Shown here: in pieces, positions 1 to 6,196 of the stretch
Layout of the letters: the number at the start of each line of letters is the position of its first letter
How positions within the stretch are numbered: position 1 is the first letter of the stretch
Assembly: GCA_030610325.1 (NCBI GenBank)
Contig: JAUWRZ010000071.1
Coordinates: 1 to 8,411 of the forward strand
Direction: 5' to 3'
Length of the DNA: 8,411 nucleotides
Source of the DNA: Sulfurimonadaceae bacterium
GTDB lineage: Bacteria > Campylobacterota > Campylobacteria > Campylobacterales > Sulfurimonadaceae
Position numbers and translations under genes: made by a program
Notes under the pieces: model-generated
Database searches by the model: none
What the model saw: the letters and a program-made list of their open reading frames with translations, nothing else
Told to the model about the DNA's origin: nothing

Positions 1-685
1 AGAGCGTCTCACGCTCCTGTTCGATGGCACGGATCTTCGCTTTAGTCTTACTTATCGCATCAGGAGAGACGTAGAAGAAACCTGCAGTCGTACGCCCGAG
101 TACACTCCCTTTAAGAACGTGATTAAACCCGCCCCGTACGAGCATACACTCCTCATCATGGACATAATGGACCTGTGTGTCGACAAGATAGGAGGAGAGC
201 TTTGAAGAGAAGAGCAGACGCTTGATCTGCCCGCTTATATCACCCTTGAGTGTCTTGACACGCTCTGAGAGCCTGCTCAGCTCCTCATCACGTATATCAA
301 GAAAGTTCCCCTCCTCATCAAAGTAAAGCTCCAGTTCGTGGAAATCCTCATGGATCTCGATCTTATCCATCCACGTTGCGATCAGACCTTCAAACCCACG
401 ATTTTTCAGATAGTGAAAATAACGGACTACTTTGATGATCTCGAAGATCTGTTCAAAACGCAGGACACCACTCTTTTTCAGATGTGCCTTGATGGTACGG
501 TAATGCGTTACTTTGGGCGGGGCTTTGAACTCCAGACGGTCAAGTGCCTGGATATGGCGAAAATGGCGATCTTGGTCACCTTCGATGGCCAGGGACTGCT
601 CACGGCTAAAATAAGCCTGCAGAGAATCCGTATGTGCCCTCAGATCAAGCTGTTCAAGTAGCTTGTCAAGCCAATTCACTGACAT
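1..685 (-). CDS. mutS2: Endonuclease/ATPase MutS2, N-terminal part (runs off the left edge)
   Basis: The first 228 residues are present, read from the ATG at 685, and the frame is still open at base 1. MutS2 proteins are MutS-like ATPases that act on branched DNA or stalled ribosomes rather than in mismatch repair. Only the N-terminal core is visible: helical segments around residues 40-100 (IQALDRLEFKAPP, then LKKSGVLRFEQIFEIIK) and the stretch at 173-208 ending GSVLGRTTAGFFYVSP, which matches the conserved MutS2 region before the long helical clamp. The Walker ATPase and Smr domains would lie outside the window. The start overlaps the end of the upstream membrane-protein gene by 10 bases and has no good Shine-Dalgarno, so it is probably translated by coupling. 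Identification rests on remembered family sequence and on the gene order with murC; the absent ATPase domain is the main uncertainty. Confidence 0.85.
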   Translation of the reverse strand, partial: MSVNWLDKLLEQLDLRAHTDSLQAYFSREQSLAIEGDQDRHFRHIQALDRLEFKAPPKVTHYRTIKAHLKKSGVLRFEQIFEIIKVVRYFHYLKNRGFEGLIATWMDKIEIHEDFHELELYFDEEGNFLDIRDEELSRLSERVKTLKGDISGQIKRLLFSSKLSSYLVDTQVHYVHDEECMLVRGGFNHVLKGSVLGRTTAGFFYVSPDAISKTKAKIRAIEQERETL

Positions 686-1005
686 ATAGAAGCGTCAAAC
701 ATCCGGCTGTAGTGGTCCGTACCTTCACGACCTATGAAGGTCTGAGTACCGACACTGTAGGAGAATCCTGTCTTGTTGATATCCAGGCCTTCACACTTTA
801 TGTTCTTACCCTGCTGATACTTCAACTCGATCTCGATCGTATGCTGACGCGCGGCATCACTCATCTGGTTGTAAGCATATGCCCCGCCGATCACGGCTGC
901 GACACCGAGAGTGATAGCAAACTTCTGTTTGTGGTCCAACTCCGTAAAATAGTGCAGTACTATAAAGAAAAGTACGACGACTGCTATCCCAATAATATAA
1001 CTCAT
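676..1005 (-). CDS. Small two-helix inner-membrane protein between murC and mutS2
   Basis: This 109-residue protein has two predicted membrane helices (about residues 3-20 and 28-45) joined by a short charged loop (TELDHKQK), followed by a soluble C-terminal domain of about 60 residues. That domain contains QGKNIKCEG, a Gly/aromatic-rich stretch (FSYSVGTQTFIG) and two cysteines, Cys71 and Cys108, that could form a disulfide if the tail is periplasmic. With a hairpin of two helices, both ends should lie on the same side. The start codon overlaps the murC stop as ATGA, and its own stop lies inside the mutS2 start. I recall a small membrane protein in the same slot in Campylobacter and Helicobacter (the Cj1053c/HP0622 position), which suggests a conserved, uncharacterised Campylobacterota gene. 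No function can be read from the sequence; cell-envelope work is only suggested by the neighbours. Confidence 0.85.
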   Translation of the reverse strand: MSYIIGIAVVVLFFIVLHYFTELDHKQKFAITLGVAAVIGGAYAYNQMSDAARQHTIEIELKYQQGKNIKCEGLDINKTGFSYSVGTQTFIGREGTDHYSRMFDASICQ

Positions 1006-2330
1006 TTCTCACCCCGTATTTGATAGGTTATGTCACCCGCACCAAAGCCGATGATAATACCGCTGTCTAATGTCTCGACGACCTCATCGTGCGAGCAGAT
1101 GTTCACAGCGTTTCCATCACGTTTAAGATAGTCCGCCATCCGCAGCTCATAAGCAGCAAAGTGCTTCTTAAAATCGATAAAACGTTCCTCCTCACTCGCC
1201 GCCCAGACCGGCAAGATCACCAGTCTATCCACACCCTCAAAACAGGTCACGAATGCTTCGAGGTTGTCGATGGTACGCGAATACTTGTGTGGCTGCCAGA
1301 TAGCGGTGATCTTATCGACCCCTTTGAGCTTAGCATAACTCTTTAGCGCATCCATCGTAGCACGTATCTCTGTGGGATGATGACCATAATCGTCGATGAT
1401 GATATCATCCGGACCTTTAAAGACTATGTCGAAACGTTTTTTGATACCTTTATAGTGCAGCATACGTATCCGTATGGTCTCAAGATCCATACTCTGCGCC
1501 GCTGCCAGGACAGCTAAAGAGGCATCCAGTGCGATATGCTCACCCAGACCCCAGACATCAAACGTACCCATATCTTTTAATGTGAAGCGGGTATAGGGCT
1601 CATCATCGATAAGCACATACTCAATCCCACTTATATCCCGGCTCGGATAGAGACGGATCGCTTCATTTTCGATGCTCTCAAGAAACGGGTCCTCTGCATT
1701 AAGCACACGCAGTGAAGCCGAAGCAATAAACTTGCGGTAAGAGTCATAGAAGAGATCATAGTCATACTCATAATACTCCATATGCTCCGGTTCTGCATTG
1801 ATGACGATAGCACAATAGGGATTGGAGTTTAAAAAACTCCCATCACTCTCATCTGCTTCGAAGATCAACTGGTCAGTCGTATCATCATAACGGACATTCG
1901 AACCAAAGCCCTTTGACTCTGCTCCGATGATCGCTGAGCCGTCCATGACAGCTGCAAGTATGGCACTGGTCGTACTCTTTCCATGTGCGCCTGCGACTGC
2001 ATAGACTTTCTGTTCATGAAGAAGGTAGAGCAGCGCTTCACGACGGGCAAGGACTTTAATACCTTTGGCTTTAGCTTCTACGACTTCGGGATTATCCTGA
2101 GTGATGATAGCGGAGTGGATGACGATGTCCTGATCAGTGATCGCTTTTATATTATGTGGGATAGTCACCTTGATCCCTTTGTCACGTAGTAGTCGTACGA
2201 TGCGCGAGTCTGCGACATCCGAACCGCTGACATCATGACCTTTATAGTGCATGAACTGAGCAAGTCCGGAGATACCGATACCACCGATACCGATAAAATG
2301 GATCTTTAATCTTTTAGCTTCTGTGAACAC
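1002..2330 (-). CDS. murC: UDP-N-acetylmuramate--L-alanine ligase MurC
   Basis: A cytoplasmic Mur ligase that adds L-alanine to UDP-MurNAc with ATP, the first step of the peptidoglycan peptide stem. The 442-residue length is usual. All three domains are visible: an N-terminal Rossmann-like UDP-binding fold with GIGGIG at 14-19; the ATP domain with P-loop GAHGKST at 114-120, EADESD at 158-163 and NAEPEH at 178-183; and the C-terminal domain beginning near DDYGHHPTEI at 313-322, followed by WQPHKYSRT. Most bacteria have GTHGKTT and NxExDH. The GAHGKS and EPEH variants are, as I recall, normal in Helicobacter MurC, so the enzyme should be active. The start is GTG, directly after the TAA of the preceding gene, with GGAG nine bases upstream (2343-2340). 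Its stop overlaps the next gene by four bases. Confidence 0.97.
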   Translation of the reverse strand: MFTEAKRLKIHFIGIGGIGISGLAQFMHYKGHDVSGSDVADSRIVRLLRDKGIKVTIPHNIKAITDQDIVIHSAIITQDNPEVVEAKAKGIKVLARREALLYLLHEQKVYAVAGAHGKSTTSAILAAVMDGSAIIGAESKGFGSNVRYDDTTDQLIFEADESDGSFLNSNPYCAIVINAEPEHMEYYEYDYDLFYDSYRKFIASASLRVLNAEDPFLESIENEAIRLYPSRDISGIEYVLIDDEPYTRFTLKDMGTFDVWGLGEHIALDASLAVLAAAQSMDLETIRIRMLHYKGIKKRFDIVFKGPDDIIIDDYGHHPTEIRATMDALKSYAKLKGVDKITAIWQPHKYSRTIDNLEAFVTCFEGVDRLVILPVWAASEEERFIDFKKHFAAYELRMADYLKRDGNAVNICSHDEVVETLDSGIIIGFGAGDITYQIRGEK

Positions 2331-2813
2331 TTAGATCTTCTCCAGCAACGCCTGAGCACTCTCTTGAAAAGCGCTGATATAGAAAGTACCTGCGGCCTGT
2401 GTCGCATCGATGTCGGCGATCTTATTGATAAAGTCATCCAGAGACATCCCCTCACGGGCAGCACTCATATGCAGTGCGGTCGCTTTTGAGAACTTATCAT
2501 CATTGCTAAGACCTGCAAGCACTTCAAAAAGTGCCGCTGCGTCATCCGTCTGACCGGCACTATAGTGTTCTACTGCATACTCATACAGTGCACGTACCGT
2601 AGCAAAGTCCTGTACTTCAGTCATGTCCATCGTACGGGCCGCTTCGAGTGTCTCGGTCAGGCGTTCAAGTGCAAGATCGAGAATATTGGCGTAATAACCA
2701 CTTAAGGTCGTCTCATCAAAGGTATCATGAGCCTCTTGTTCCAGTACATACAGTGATGCTATATCACCCTCACTTTGAGCCTTTAATACTCTCTCTTTCA
2801 ATGATCCACTCAT
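2331..2813 (-). CDS. Uncharacterised acidic helical protein (160 aa) between dapC and murC
   Basis: I do not recognise this protein. It is soluble, acidic and rich in Ala, Leu, Glu and Asp, with no signal peptide, membrane segment or cysteine. Predicted structure is all helix. The stretch from about residue 75 to 130 (YEYAVEHYSAGQTDDAAALF and onwards) has the small/large spacing of TPR-like helix pairs, so a protein-interaction role is possible but unproven. The frame can be extended three codons to a GTG at 2822, but that codon overlaps the AAGGAG Shine-Dalgarno. The ATG at 2813, eight bases after AAGGAG, is the better start. This ATG overlaps the dapC stop as ATGA, and the stop codon abuts the murC GTG with no gap. 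Its place inside a cell-wall operon suggests, but does not show, a link to peptidoglycan or amino-acid supply. Confidence 0.85.
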   Translation of the reverse strand: MSGSLKERVLKAQSEGDIASLYVLEQEAHDTFDETTLSGYYANILDLALERLTETLEAARTMDMTEVQDFATVRALYEYAVEHYSAGQTDDAAALFEVLAGLSNDDKFSKATALHMSAAREGMSLDDFINKIADIDATQAAGTFYISAFQESAQALLEKI

Positions 2814-3946
2814 GCCAAACACTCCTTTATGCGATATAACGCCTCTTTAGTACGCGCTTCGTTCTCTACCAGGGCAATACGGATAAAACCTATTCCCGGA
2901 TTACTTCCCTCTTCATCTGTACGGGCCAGGAACTCTCCCGGAAGGACTTTCACATTGTACTCACTATAGAGACGTCTTGTGAATCCCAATGCATCATCGA
3001 CTTTAAGCCAAAGGTAAAAGGTAGCATCGGGAGTCGGTGTCCCCAATATCTCATTCGCCAGTTCAAAGTTCCTCCGATAGACAACACGCGATGCCTCTAC
3101 ATGAGCTTCATCACTCCATGCTGCCGCAGCAGCACTCTGTAAAGGCAGCGGCGATGCAGCACTGACATAAGTCCTATACTTCAAATATCCACGCAGTATC
3201 GCTGCATCTCCTGCAATAAATCCTGAGCGAAGCCCCGGCGCAGAAGAGCGCTTGGAGATGGAGTTGATCACCAGTACGTTCTTGAGTGCATCATTACCGA
3301 CATACTTCGCCGCTTCAAGCAGTGAAGGAGGCGGGACATCGGTATAGATCTCACTATAGCACTCATCATTAAGCAAGACAAAGTCATGCTTAAGTGCCAG
3401 CTCTACCCAGTGACCAAGCTCATCAAGCGTCAATGTCGAAGCTGTCGGATTGTTAGGAAAGTTCAAGATGACCAGATCTGTCTCAGCGAGCTTCTTCTCC
3501 TCGATCAGTGGCTTAAACCCGTTGTCTACATCTAGGTTTAGAAAAAGCATCGTCGCACGACTGGCTATTGCTGCTCCCTCATAGATCTGATAAAAGGGAT
3601 TGGTAAAAGCCATCTGCGGCGCCTCTTTGTCAAAGAGTAGATACTGCGGAAAGTTAAACAGTACTTCTCTGGTACCAAAGGTCGGTATCAGCTGGTCATC
3701 ATCGAGCGCGACCCCAAAGCGTCTTGAGACAAAATCACCCATCGCCTCTCTAAGGTACGCTTCGCCACCACTTTTAGGGTATTTCTTCAAAAGTGGTGCA
3801 CTCTCTTGCAGCTGTCTCTGGATAAACGCCGGGGTCTCGAACTGCGGTTCACCTATGGTCAGTGTTATCGGGGAATACTCAGCCGCCGGCTCTATATCCT
3901 CCAACAGTGTCGTCAATCTTTCAAATGGATAGGGTTTAAATGTCAC
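2810..3946 (-). CDS. dapC: Succinyldiaminopimelate transaminase (class I/II PLP aminotransferase)
   Basis: A PLP enzyme expected to transfer the amino group from glutamate to N-succinyl-2-amino-6-oxopimelate in the succinylase branch of lysine and meso-diaminopimelate synthesis. The 378 residues cover a complete fold-type I aminotransferase. The N-terminal YPFERLTTLLEDIEPA and LTIGEPQFETPAFI, together with FGTREVLFNF (90-99), closely resemble the proteobacterial DapC family. Active-site features are NFPNNPTAS (162-170), DECYSEI (194-200), the PLP lysine Lys232 in SISKRSSAPGLRSGF, and the substrate-carboxylate arginine probably at Arg356. The start is GTG with only a weak AAAGAG upstream; no better start precedes the conserved N-terminus. 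It is first in the operon, about 33 bases downstream of the predicted transcription start. Related aminotransferases differ in substrate, so the assignment rests on family resemblance plus the adjacent murC. Confidence 0.87.
   Translation of the reverse strand: MTFKPYPFERLTTLLEDIEPAAEYSPITLTIGEPQFETPAFIQRQLQESAPLLKKYPKSGGEAYLREAMGDFVSRRFGVALDDDQLIPTFGTREVLFNFPQYLLFDKEAPQMAFTNPFYQIYEGAAIASRATMLFLNLDVDNGFKPLIEEKKLAETDLVILNFPNNPTASTLTLDELGHWVELALKHDFVLLNDECYSEIYTDVPPPSLLEAAKYVGNDALKNVLVINSISKRSSAPGLRSGFIAGDAAILRGYLKYRTYVSAASPLPLQSAAAAAWSDEAHVEASRVVYRRNFELANEILGTPTPDATFYLWLKVDDALGFTRRLYSEYNVKVLPGEFLARTDEEGSNPGIGFIRIALVENEARTKEALYRIKECLA
2822..2827 (-). promoter_or_regulatory. Shine-Dalgarno AAGGAG that fixes the start of the 160-aa gene
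   Basis: AAGGAG lies inside the last codons of dapC and eight bases before the ATG at 2813. It overlaps the alternative in-frame GTG at 2822, which therefore cannot be the start served by this site. Confidence 0.8.
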
Positions 3947-3985
3947 TTAGTCTCTTTAATTTATTTTCATATATTTTAATCCGCG

Positions 3986-3991
3986 ATTATA
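3986..3991 (-). promoter_or_regulatory. Predicted -10 box (TATAAT) for the dapC-murC-mutS2 operon
   Basis: Read on the minus strand the sequence is AAAAAAGGTATAATCGCGG, a perfect TATAAT preceded by an A-rich run. Transcription would start near 3980, leaving a leader of about 33 bases before the GTG of dapC. There is no convincing -35, which is common for the main sigma factor of this phylum. It is the only good promoter seen for the five-gene minus-strand unit. Confidence 0.7.
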
Positions 3992-4021
3992 CCTTTTTTA
4001 GTATCAGAAGACCATTAGCAC

Positions 4022-4042
4022 CATACGCAATCGTATCGTATG
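4022..4042. repeat. Nested inverted repeat CATACG-N9-CGTATG in the divergent spacer
   Basis: Outer arms CATACG (4022-4027) and CGTATG (4037-4042) are perfect complements separated by nine bases. Inside, ATACG (4023-4027) pairs with CGTAT (4032-4036) across four bases, so the left arm can pair with either right arm. The near-symmetric form, between two divergent promoters and about 70-90 bases upstream of the ankyrin gene's -10, suggests a protein-binding operator. The binding protein is unknown. Confidence 0.4.
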
Positions 4043-4086
4043 TGAAAAAGCACCTTTATTTCAACATCCTTAGAGATGCTTTTCAC
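4042..4086. repeat. Imperfect inverted repeat GTGAAAAAGCA / TGCTTTTCAC
   Basis: GTGAAAAAGCA (4042-4052) is complementary to TGCTTTTCAC (4077-4086) apart from one extra A. The 24-base centre contains a smaller CATC/GATG pair (4065-4068 and 4075-4078). It abuts the preceding inverted repeat. No gene ends here, since both neighbours point outwards, so a simple gene terminator is unlikely. An operator, or a structured end of an unseen short RNA, would fit. Confidence 0.4.
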
Positions 4087-4112
4087 TTTATAAGCTGATG
4101 CGTAACTATTTT

Positions 4113-4121
4113 TGATAGAAT
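4113..4121 (+). promoter_or_regulatory. Predicted extended -10 promoter (TGA-TAGAAT) for the ankyrin gene
   Basis: TGATAGAAT follows a T-run, with the start expected near 4128 and a leader of about 29 bases. The same TGN-TANAAT form is seen before both small exported-protein genes and the cytochrome gene, which raises confidence. Confidence 0.6.
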
Positions 4122-4156
4122 TATGACAAATCAACACGACCATATAGGAGAACTAG

Positions 4157-4618
4157 ATGACATTGACAGATATCGCAAGTAAATATGCATTGAGCGACGA
4201 AAATGTAAGCGCACTGAACACAGCAGGATACGCAGAAGGTGATGTTGACCTTTTTGAGGTAGTGACACACTTTATCAAAAAGGGCAATGTCGAGGCATTC
4301 ACACACTTTCTTGAGAACGGTTACGATGTGAACAGTGCTGAACCAGGCGATTTTGGCTCATCACTACTGCACATAGCCATCCGTTATGGCCAGATGGATA
4401 TCTTTGACTATCTCATCGCTAATGGTGCCAATATCGATTTTATCGACAAGGTAGGCTGGACACCACTTATGGAGTGTATCATCGATGCCAAACCGGAGTT
4501 CGCACAGCCACTTATAACTAAAGGTGCAGACCAAAGCATCGCCAACCAACGCGGCGCAACAGCCAAAGCACTGGCTATGAAGTTCGGACAGCACGCTATC
4601 GCACAGATGCTCAACTAG
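4157..4618 (+). CDS. Small ankyrin-repeat protein (153 aa)
   Basis: A soluble protein with about three ankyrin repeats that probably works by binding another protein. No signal peptide or membrane segment is present, so it should be cytoplasmic. After an N-terminal helical segment of about 35 residues come repeat-like units near 38-60 (GNVEAFTHFLENGYDVN), 68-94 (SSLLHIAIRYGQMDIFDYLI then ANGANIDFID) and 100-128 (GWTPLMECI and GADQSIAN), ending with a capping unit (RGATAKALAMKFGQHAIAQML). The GWTPLM and LLHIAI stretches are ankyrin TPLH-type helix starts. AGGAG at 4146-4150, six bases before the ATG, supports the start. Some Campylobacter ankyrin genes sit beside catalase, but none is here, so the partner is unknown. 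It is followed by a 124-base spacer and looks monocistronic. Confidence 0.9.
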   Translation: MTLTDIASKYALSDENVSALNTAGYAEGDVDLFEVVTHFIKKGNVEAFTHFLENGYDVNSAEPGDFGSSLLHIAIRYGQMDIFDYLIANGANIDFIDKVGWTPLMECIIDAKPEFAQPLITKGADQSIANQRGATAKALAMKFGQHAIAQMLN

Positions 4619-4645
4619 ACACACCTTTTTCCCCGCACTTCCAAG

Positions 4646-4658
4646 CTGTTCTCGACAG
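4646..4658. repeat. Short palindrome CTGT-N5-ACAG in the ankyrin-crp spacer
   Basis: CTGT and ACAG flank TCTCG in a spacer noticeably richer in GC (about 4631-4680) than the other gaps in this window. A second weak pair, GGAG/CTCC, lies at about 4664-4677. There is no T-run after either, so they do not form a standard terminator. They could be an operator upstream of the Crp-type gene; support is weak. Confidence 0.2.
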
Positions 4659-4705
4659 TACCGGGAGTCGGACCTCCGCGCAATCAAAGTATATAGATCA
4701 GGTCT

Positions 4706-4711
4706 TATAAA
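4706..4711 (+). promoter_or_regulatory. Possible -10 box (TATAAA) for the Crp-type gene
   Basis: TATAAA would start transcription near 4718, leaving a leader of about 25 bases before the ATG. It lacks the TG extension of the other promoters here. An AGATC repeat (4695-4699 and 4713-4717) and the palindrome AAGATCTT (4712-4719) surround it, possibly for autoregulation. This is the least certain promoter call in the window. Confidence 0.35.
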
Positions 4712-4742
4712 AAGATCTTATTAGATACCAGTAGGAGAGATC

Positions 4743-5348
4743 ATGACCGAATTCCCTTTTTTTGACCAACTACCATCCAATGTCCGCAACGACCTGCTTG
4801 CCAATGCCAAAAAGATGACCATACCCAAAGGCATGGAACTATTTGGTCAGGGTGACAACTGTAGTGAGATCCTCTTTTTGACTGAAGGCTCTGTCCGTGT
4901 CTACCGCCTACATGAGTCCGGTCAGGAGATAACACTCTATTTCCTTGAGCCTCTGGAGCAGTGTAATGTGAACCTCAACAGTGCGTTTACCAACACACCG
5001 GCTATCGGGACCGCTGTCTGCGAGACGGAGATCACCGGCTTTATGCTTCCGGCTTCTGTCGTCAAGCATCTCTATACGACAGAGCCTGCCTATCAGCAGT
5101 TTGTCTTCGATCTCTTTTCCAGACGGCTCGAAGGACTTGCCGGACTTATCGAGGATGTCCGTTTTGAGAAGCTGGACCACCGCCTGATGAACTGGTTGAA
5201 GGAGCAAGAGGAGAACCCTGCCCTTATCACACATGAGAAACTCGCTTCACATCTGGGGACCTCTCGCGAAGTCATCAGTCGACTGCTCAAAGAGTTTGAG
5301 CATAATGGTATCGTCAAACTGCATCGGGGAAAGATCGAGATACTCTGA
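4743..5348 (+). CDS. Crp/Fnr-family transcriptional regulator without iron-sulfur cysteines
   Basis: A 201-residue DNA-binding regulator. Residues about 15-110 form the cyclic-nucleotide-binding-like beta-roll (IPKGMELFGQGD, LFLTEGSVRVYRL). A dimerisation helix follows at about 112-142, then a winged helix-turn-helix at 145-200 with the recognition helix around GTSREVISRLLKEFE. Glu176, Ser179 and Arg180 match the E-x-x-S-R pattern by which FNR reads TTGAT half-sites. I see no TTGAT-N4-ATCAA site upstream of this gene or its neighbours. Three cysteines (40, 74, 93) are spread through the sensor domain; the clustered N-terminal set that binds the FNR [4Fe-4S] cluster is absent. The signal is therefore not an FNR-type oxygen cluster and could be a nucleotide, haem, redox or nitrosative signal. 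AGGAG lies five bases before the ATG. It overlaps the next gene as TGATG, so that membrane protein is the obvious partner. Confidence 0.93.
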   Translation: MTEFPFFDQLPSNVRNDLLANAKKMTIPKGMELFGQGDNCSEILFLTEGSVRVYRLHESGQEITLYFLEPLEQCNVNLNSAFTNTPAIGTAVCETEITGFMLPASVVKHLYTTEPAYQQFVFDLFSRRLEGLAGLIEDVRFEKLDHRLMNWLKEQEENPALITHEKLASHLGTSREVISRLLKEFEHNGIVKLHRGKIEIL

Positions 5349-6196
5349 TGCTACAAAAAGCAGCATTGAGCATCACCCTACTCCTGCTGATGATACTTAC
5401 CTTTGGGACACAGCTCGATGATAAGACCCAACAGGTCCATGAAGACTCTTTTGAACGTGCCATCGGTGCTTTTGCCATAGCCAAAGGGCTTAATGCTGTG
5501 ATCTCTCTGATCCAGGGTACAGAGCTCAATGCTTCACCTGCAGGCATCGGTGTCACCATCAGCGTCGGACAGATCCTCGACCCTATGAACGACATCATAG
5601 AGCGCTTCTCCTGGGTCATGCTTGTCGCCTCTGTCTCTTTGGGTATAGTAAAACTGCTACTGAGTCTGGGTGATCTTCTCTATCTGCAACTCACACTTGT
5701 CACGCTCATCACACTGCTGCTTGTCACCCTTTGGTATAAGCCACTACAGAACACTCTGACATCGACTATCATCCTACGTCTTGCTATCGTTGTGTTCGTC
5801 TTGCGTTTTGGTGCCCTCCTTTTTGTCAATACCCAGGCCATGGTCTACAGCACATTGATGCAACCTCAATATGAGAGTGCCACACAGACACTGATGCTGA
5901 CACAGAAAGAGCTCGAAGATATCGCCACACAAAACGATACGACGATGATAGAGCAGAGCAGCTGGCTTGACTCGCTTCAAAGCTCCTATGACGATGCAAA
6001 GCGCTTTATCAATATCAAAGAGCAGCTACGCTCCCTTCAAACACTATTTGATGATGCGCAAAAAGAGATCATCACCCTTATCGCTATCTTTGTCGTCTTG
6101 ACCATACTCCTGCCCCTTCTTTTCATCTGGATGACATTTGCCATGATAAGATGGGCGTTCACAGGAAAAGTGGAGCTACAGAACTCACTGCTCTGA
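5348..6196 (+). CDS. Uncharacterised five-helix membrane protein coupled to the Crp-type regulator
   Basis: A 282-residue inner-membrane protein of no known function. Predicted helices lie at about 4-20 (signal anchor), 87-107, 111-130, 138-161 and 241-268. The 21-86 loop holds the striking part, PAGIGVTISVGQILDP followed by MNDIIERFSWVM at 80-91. I have an uncertain memory of similar motifs in hypothetical proteins of other proteobacteria. Residues about 170-240 are a helical, Gln/Glu/Asp-rich soluble segment with coiled-coil character (LTQKELEDIA, IKEQLRSLQTLFDDAQKEI), probably periplasmic, with only a short C-terminal tail in the cytoplasm. The ATG shares one base with the regulator's stop (TGATG) and has no strong Shine-Dalgarno, so translation is coupled and the two should be made together. 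It might signal to, or be controlled by, the regulator; this is inferred from position only. Confidence 0.9.
   Translation: MLQKAALSITLLLLMILTFGTQLDDKTQQVHEDSFERAIGAFAIAKGLNAVISLIQGTELNASPAGIGVTISVGQILDPMNDIIERFSWVMLVASVSLGIVKLLLSLGDLLYLQLTLVTLITLLLVTLWYKPLQNTLTSTIILRLAIVVFVLRFGALLFVNTQAMVYSTLMQPQYESATQTLMLTQKELEDIATQNDTTMIEQSSWLDSLQSSYDDAKRFINIKEQLRSLQTLFDDAQKEIITLIAIFVVLTILLPLLFIWMTFAMIRWAFTGKVELQNSLL

Noticed and set aside
1002..2330. MurC as inactive because of non-standard motifs (GAHGKS, EPEH)
   Set aside because: The same variants are, as I recall, present in Helicobacter MurC, where the enzyme is functional, so this is a lineage feature rather than decay.
3600..3932. A long open frame on the plus strand opposite the start of dapC
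   Set aside because: It mirrors the codon pattern of dapC, has no Shine-Dalgarno or family resemblance, and lies wholly within a well-supported gene; the same applies to the other long antisense frames.
4112..4134. TTGAT...ATCAA around the ankyrin promoter as an FNR-type site
   Set aside because: The half-sites are 13 bases apart instead of four, so they would not fit one dimer. The TTGAT also overlaps the -10 element.
4646..4658. CTGT-N5-ACAG as a LexA/SOS box
   Set aside because: The E. coli LexA box has an eight-base spacer, and LexA is, to my knowledge, generally missing in this phylum. The palindrome is kept only as an unexplained repeat.
4619..4690. A tRNA or tmRNA remnant in the GC-rich spacer (GGGAGTCGGACCTCC looks slightly like a T-arm)
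   Set aside because: No five-pair stem with a TTCGA-like loop, no acceptor stem and no CCA arrangement could be built on either strand.
4743..5348. Calling the regulator FNR or CRP itself
   Set aside because: The clustered N-terminal cysteines of FNR are absent and the nucleotide-contact residues of true CRP are not clearly present, so only the superfamily is named.
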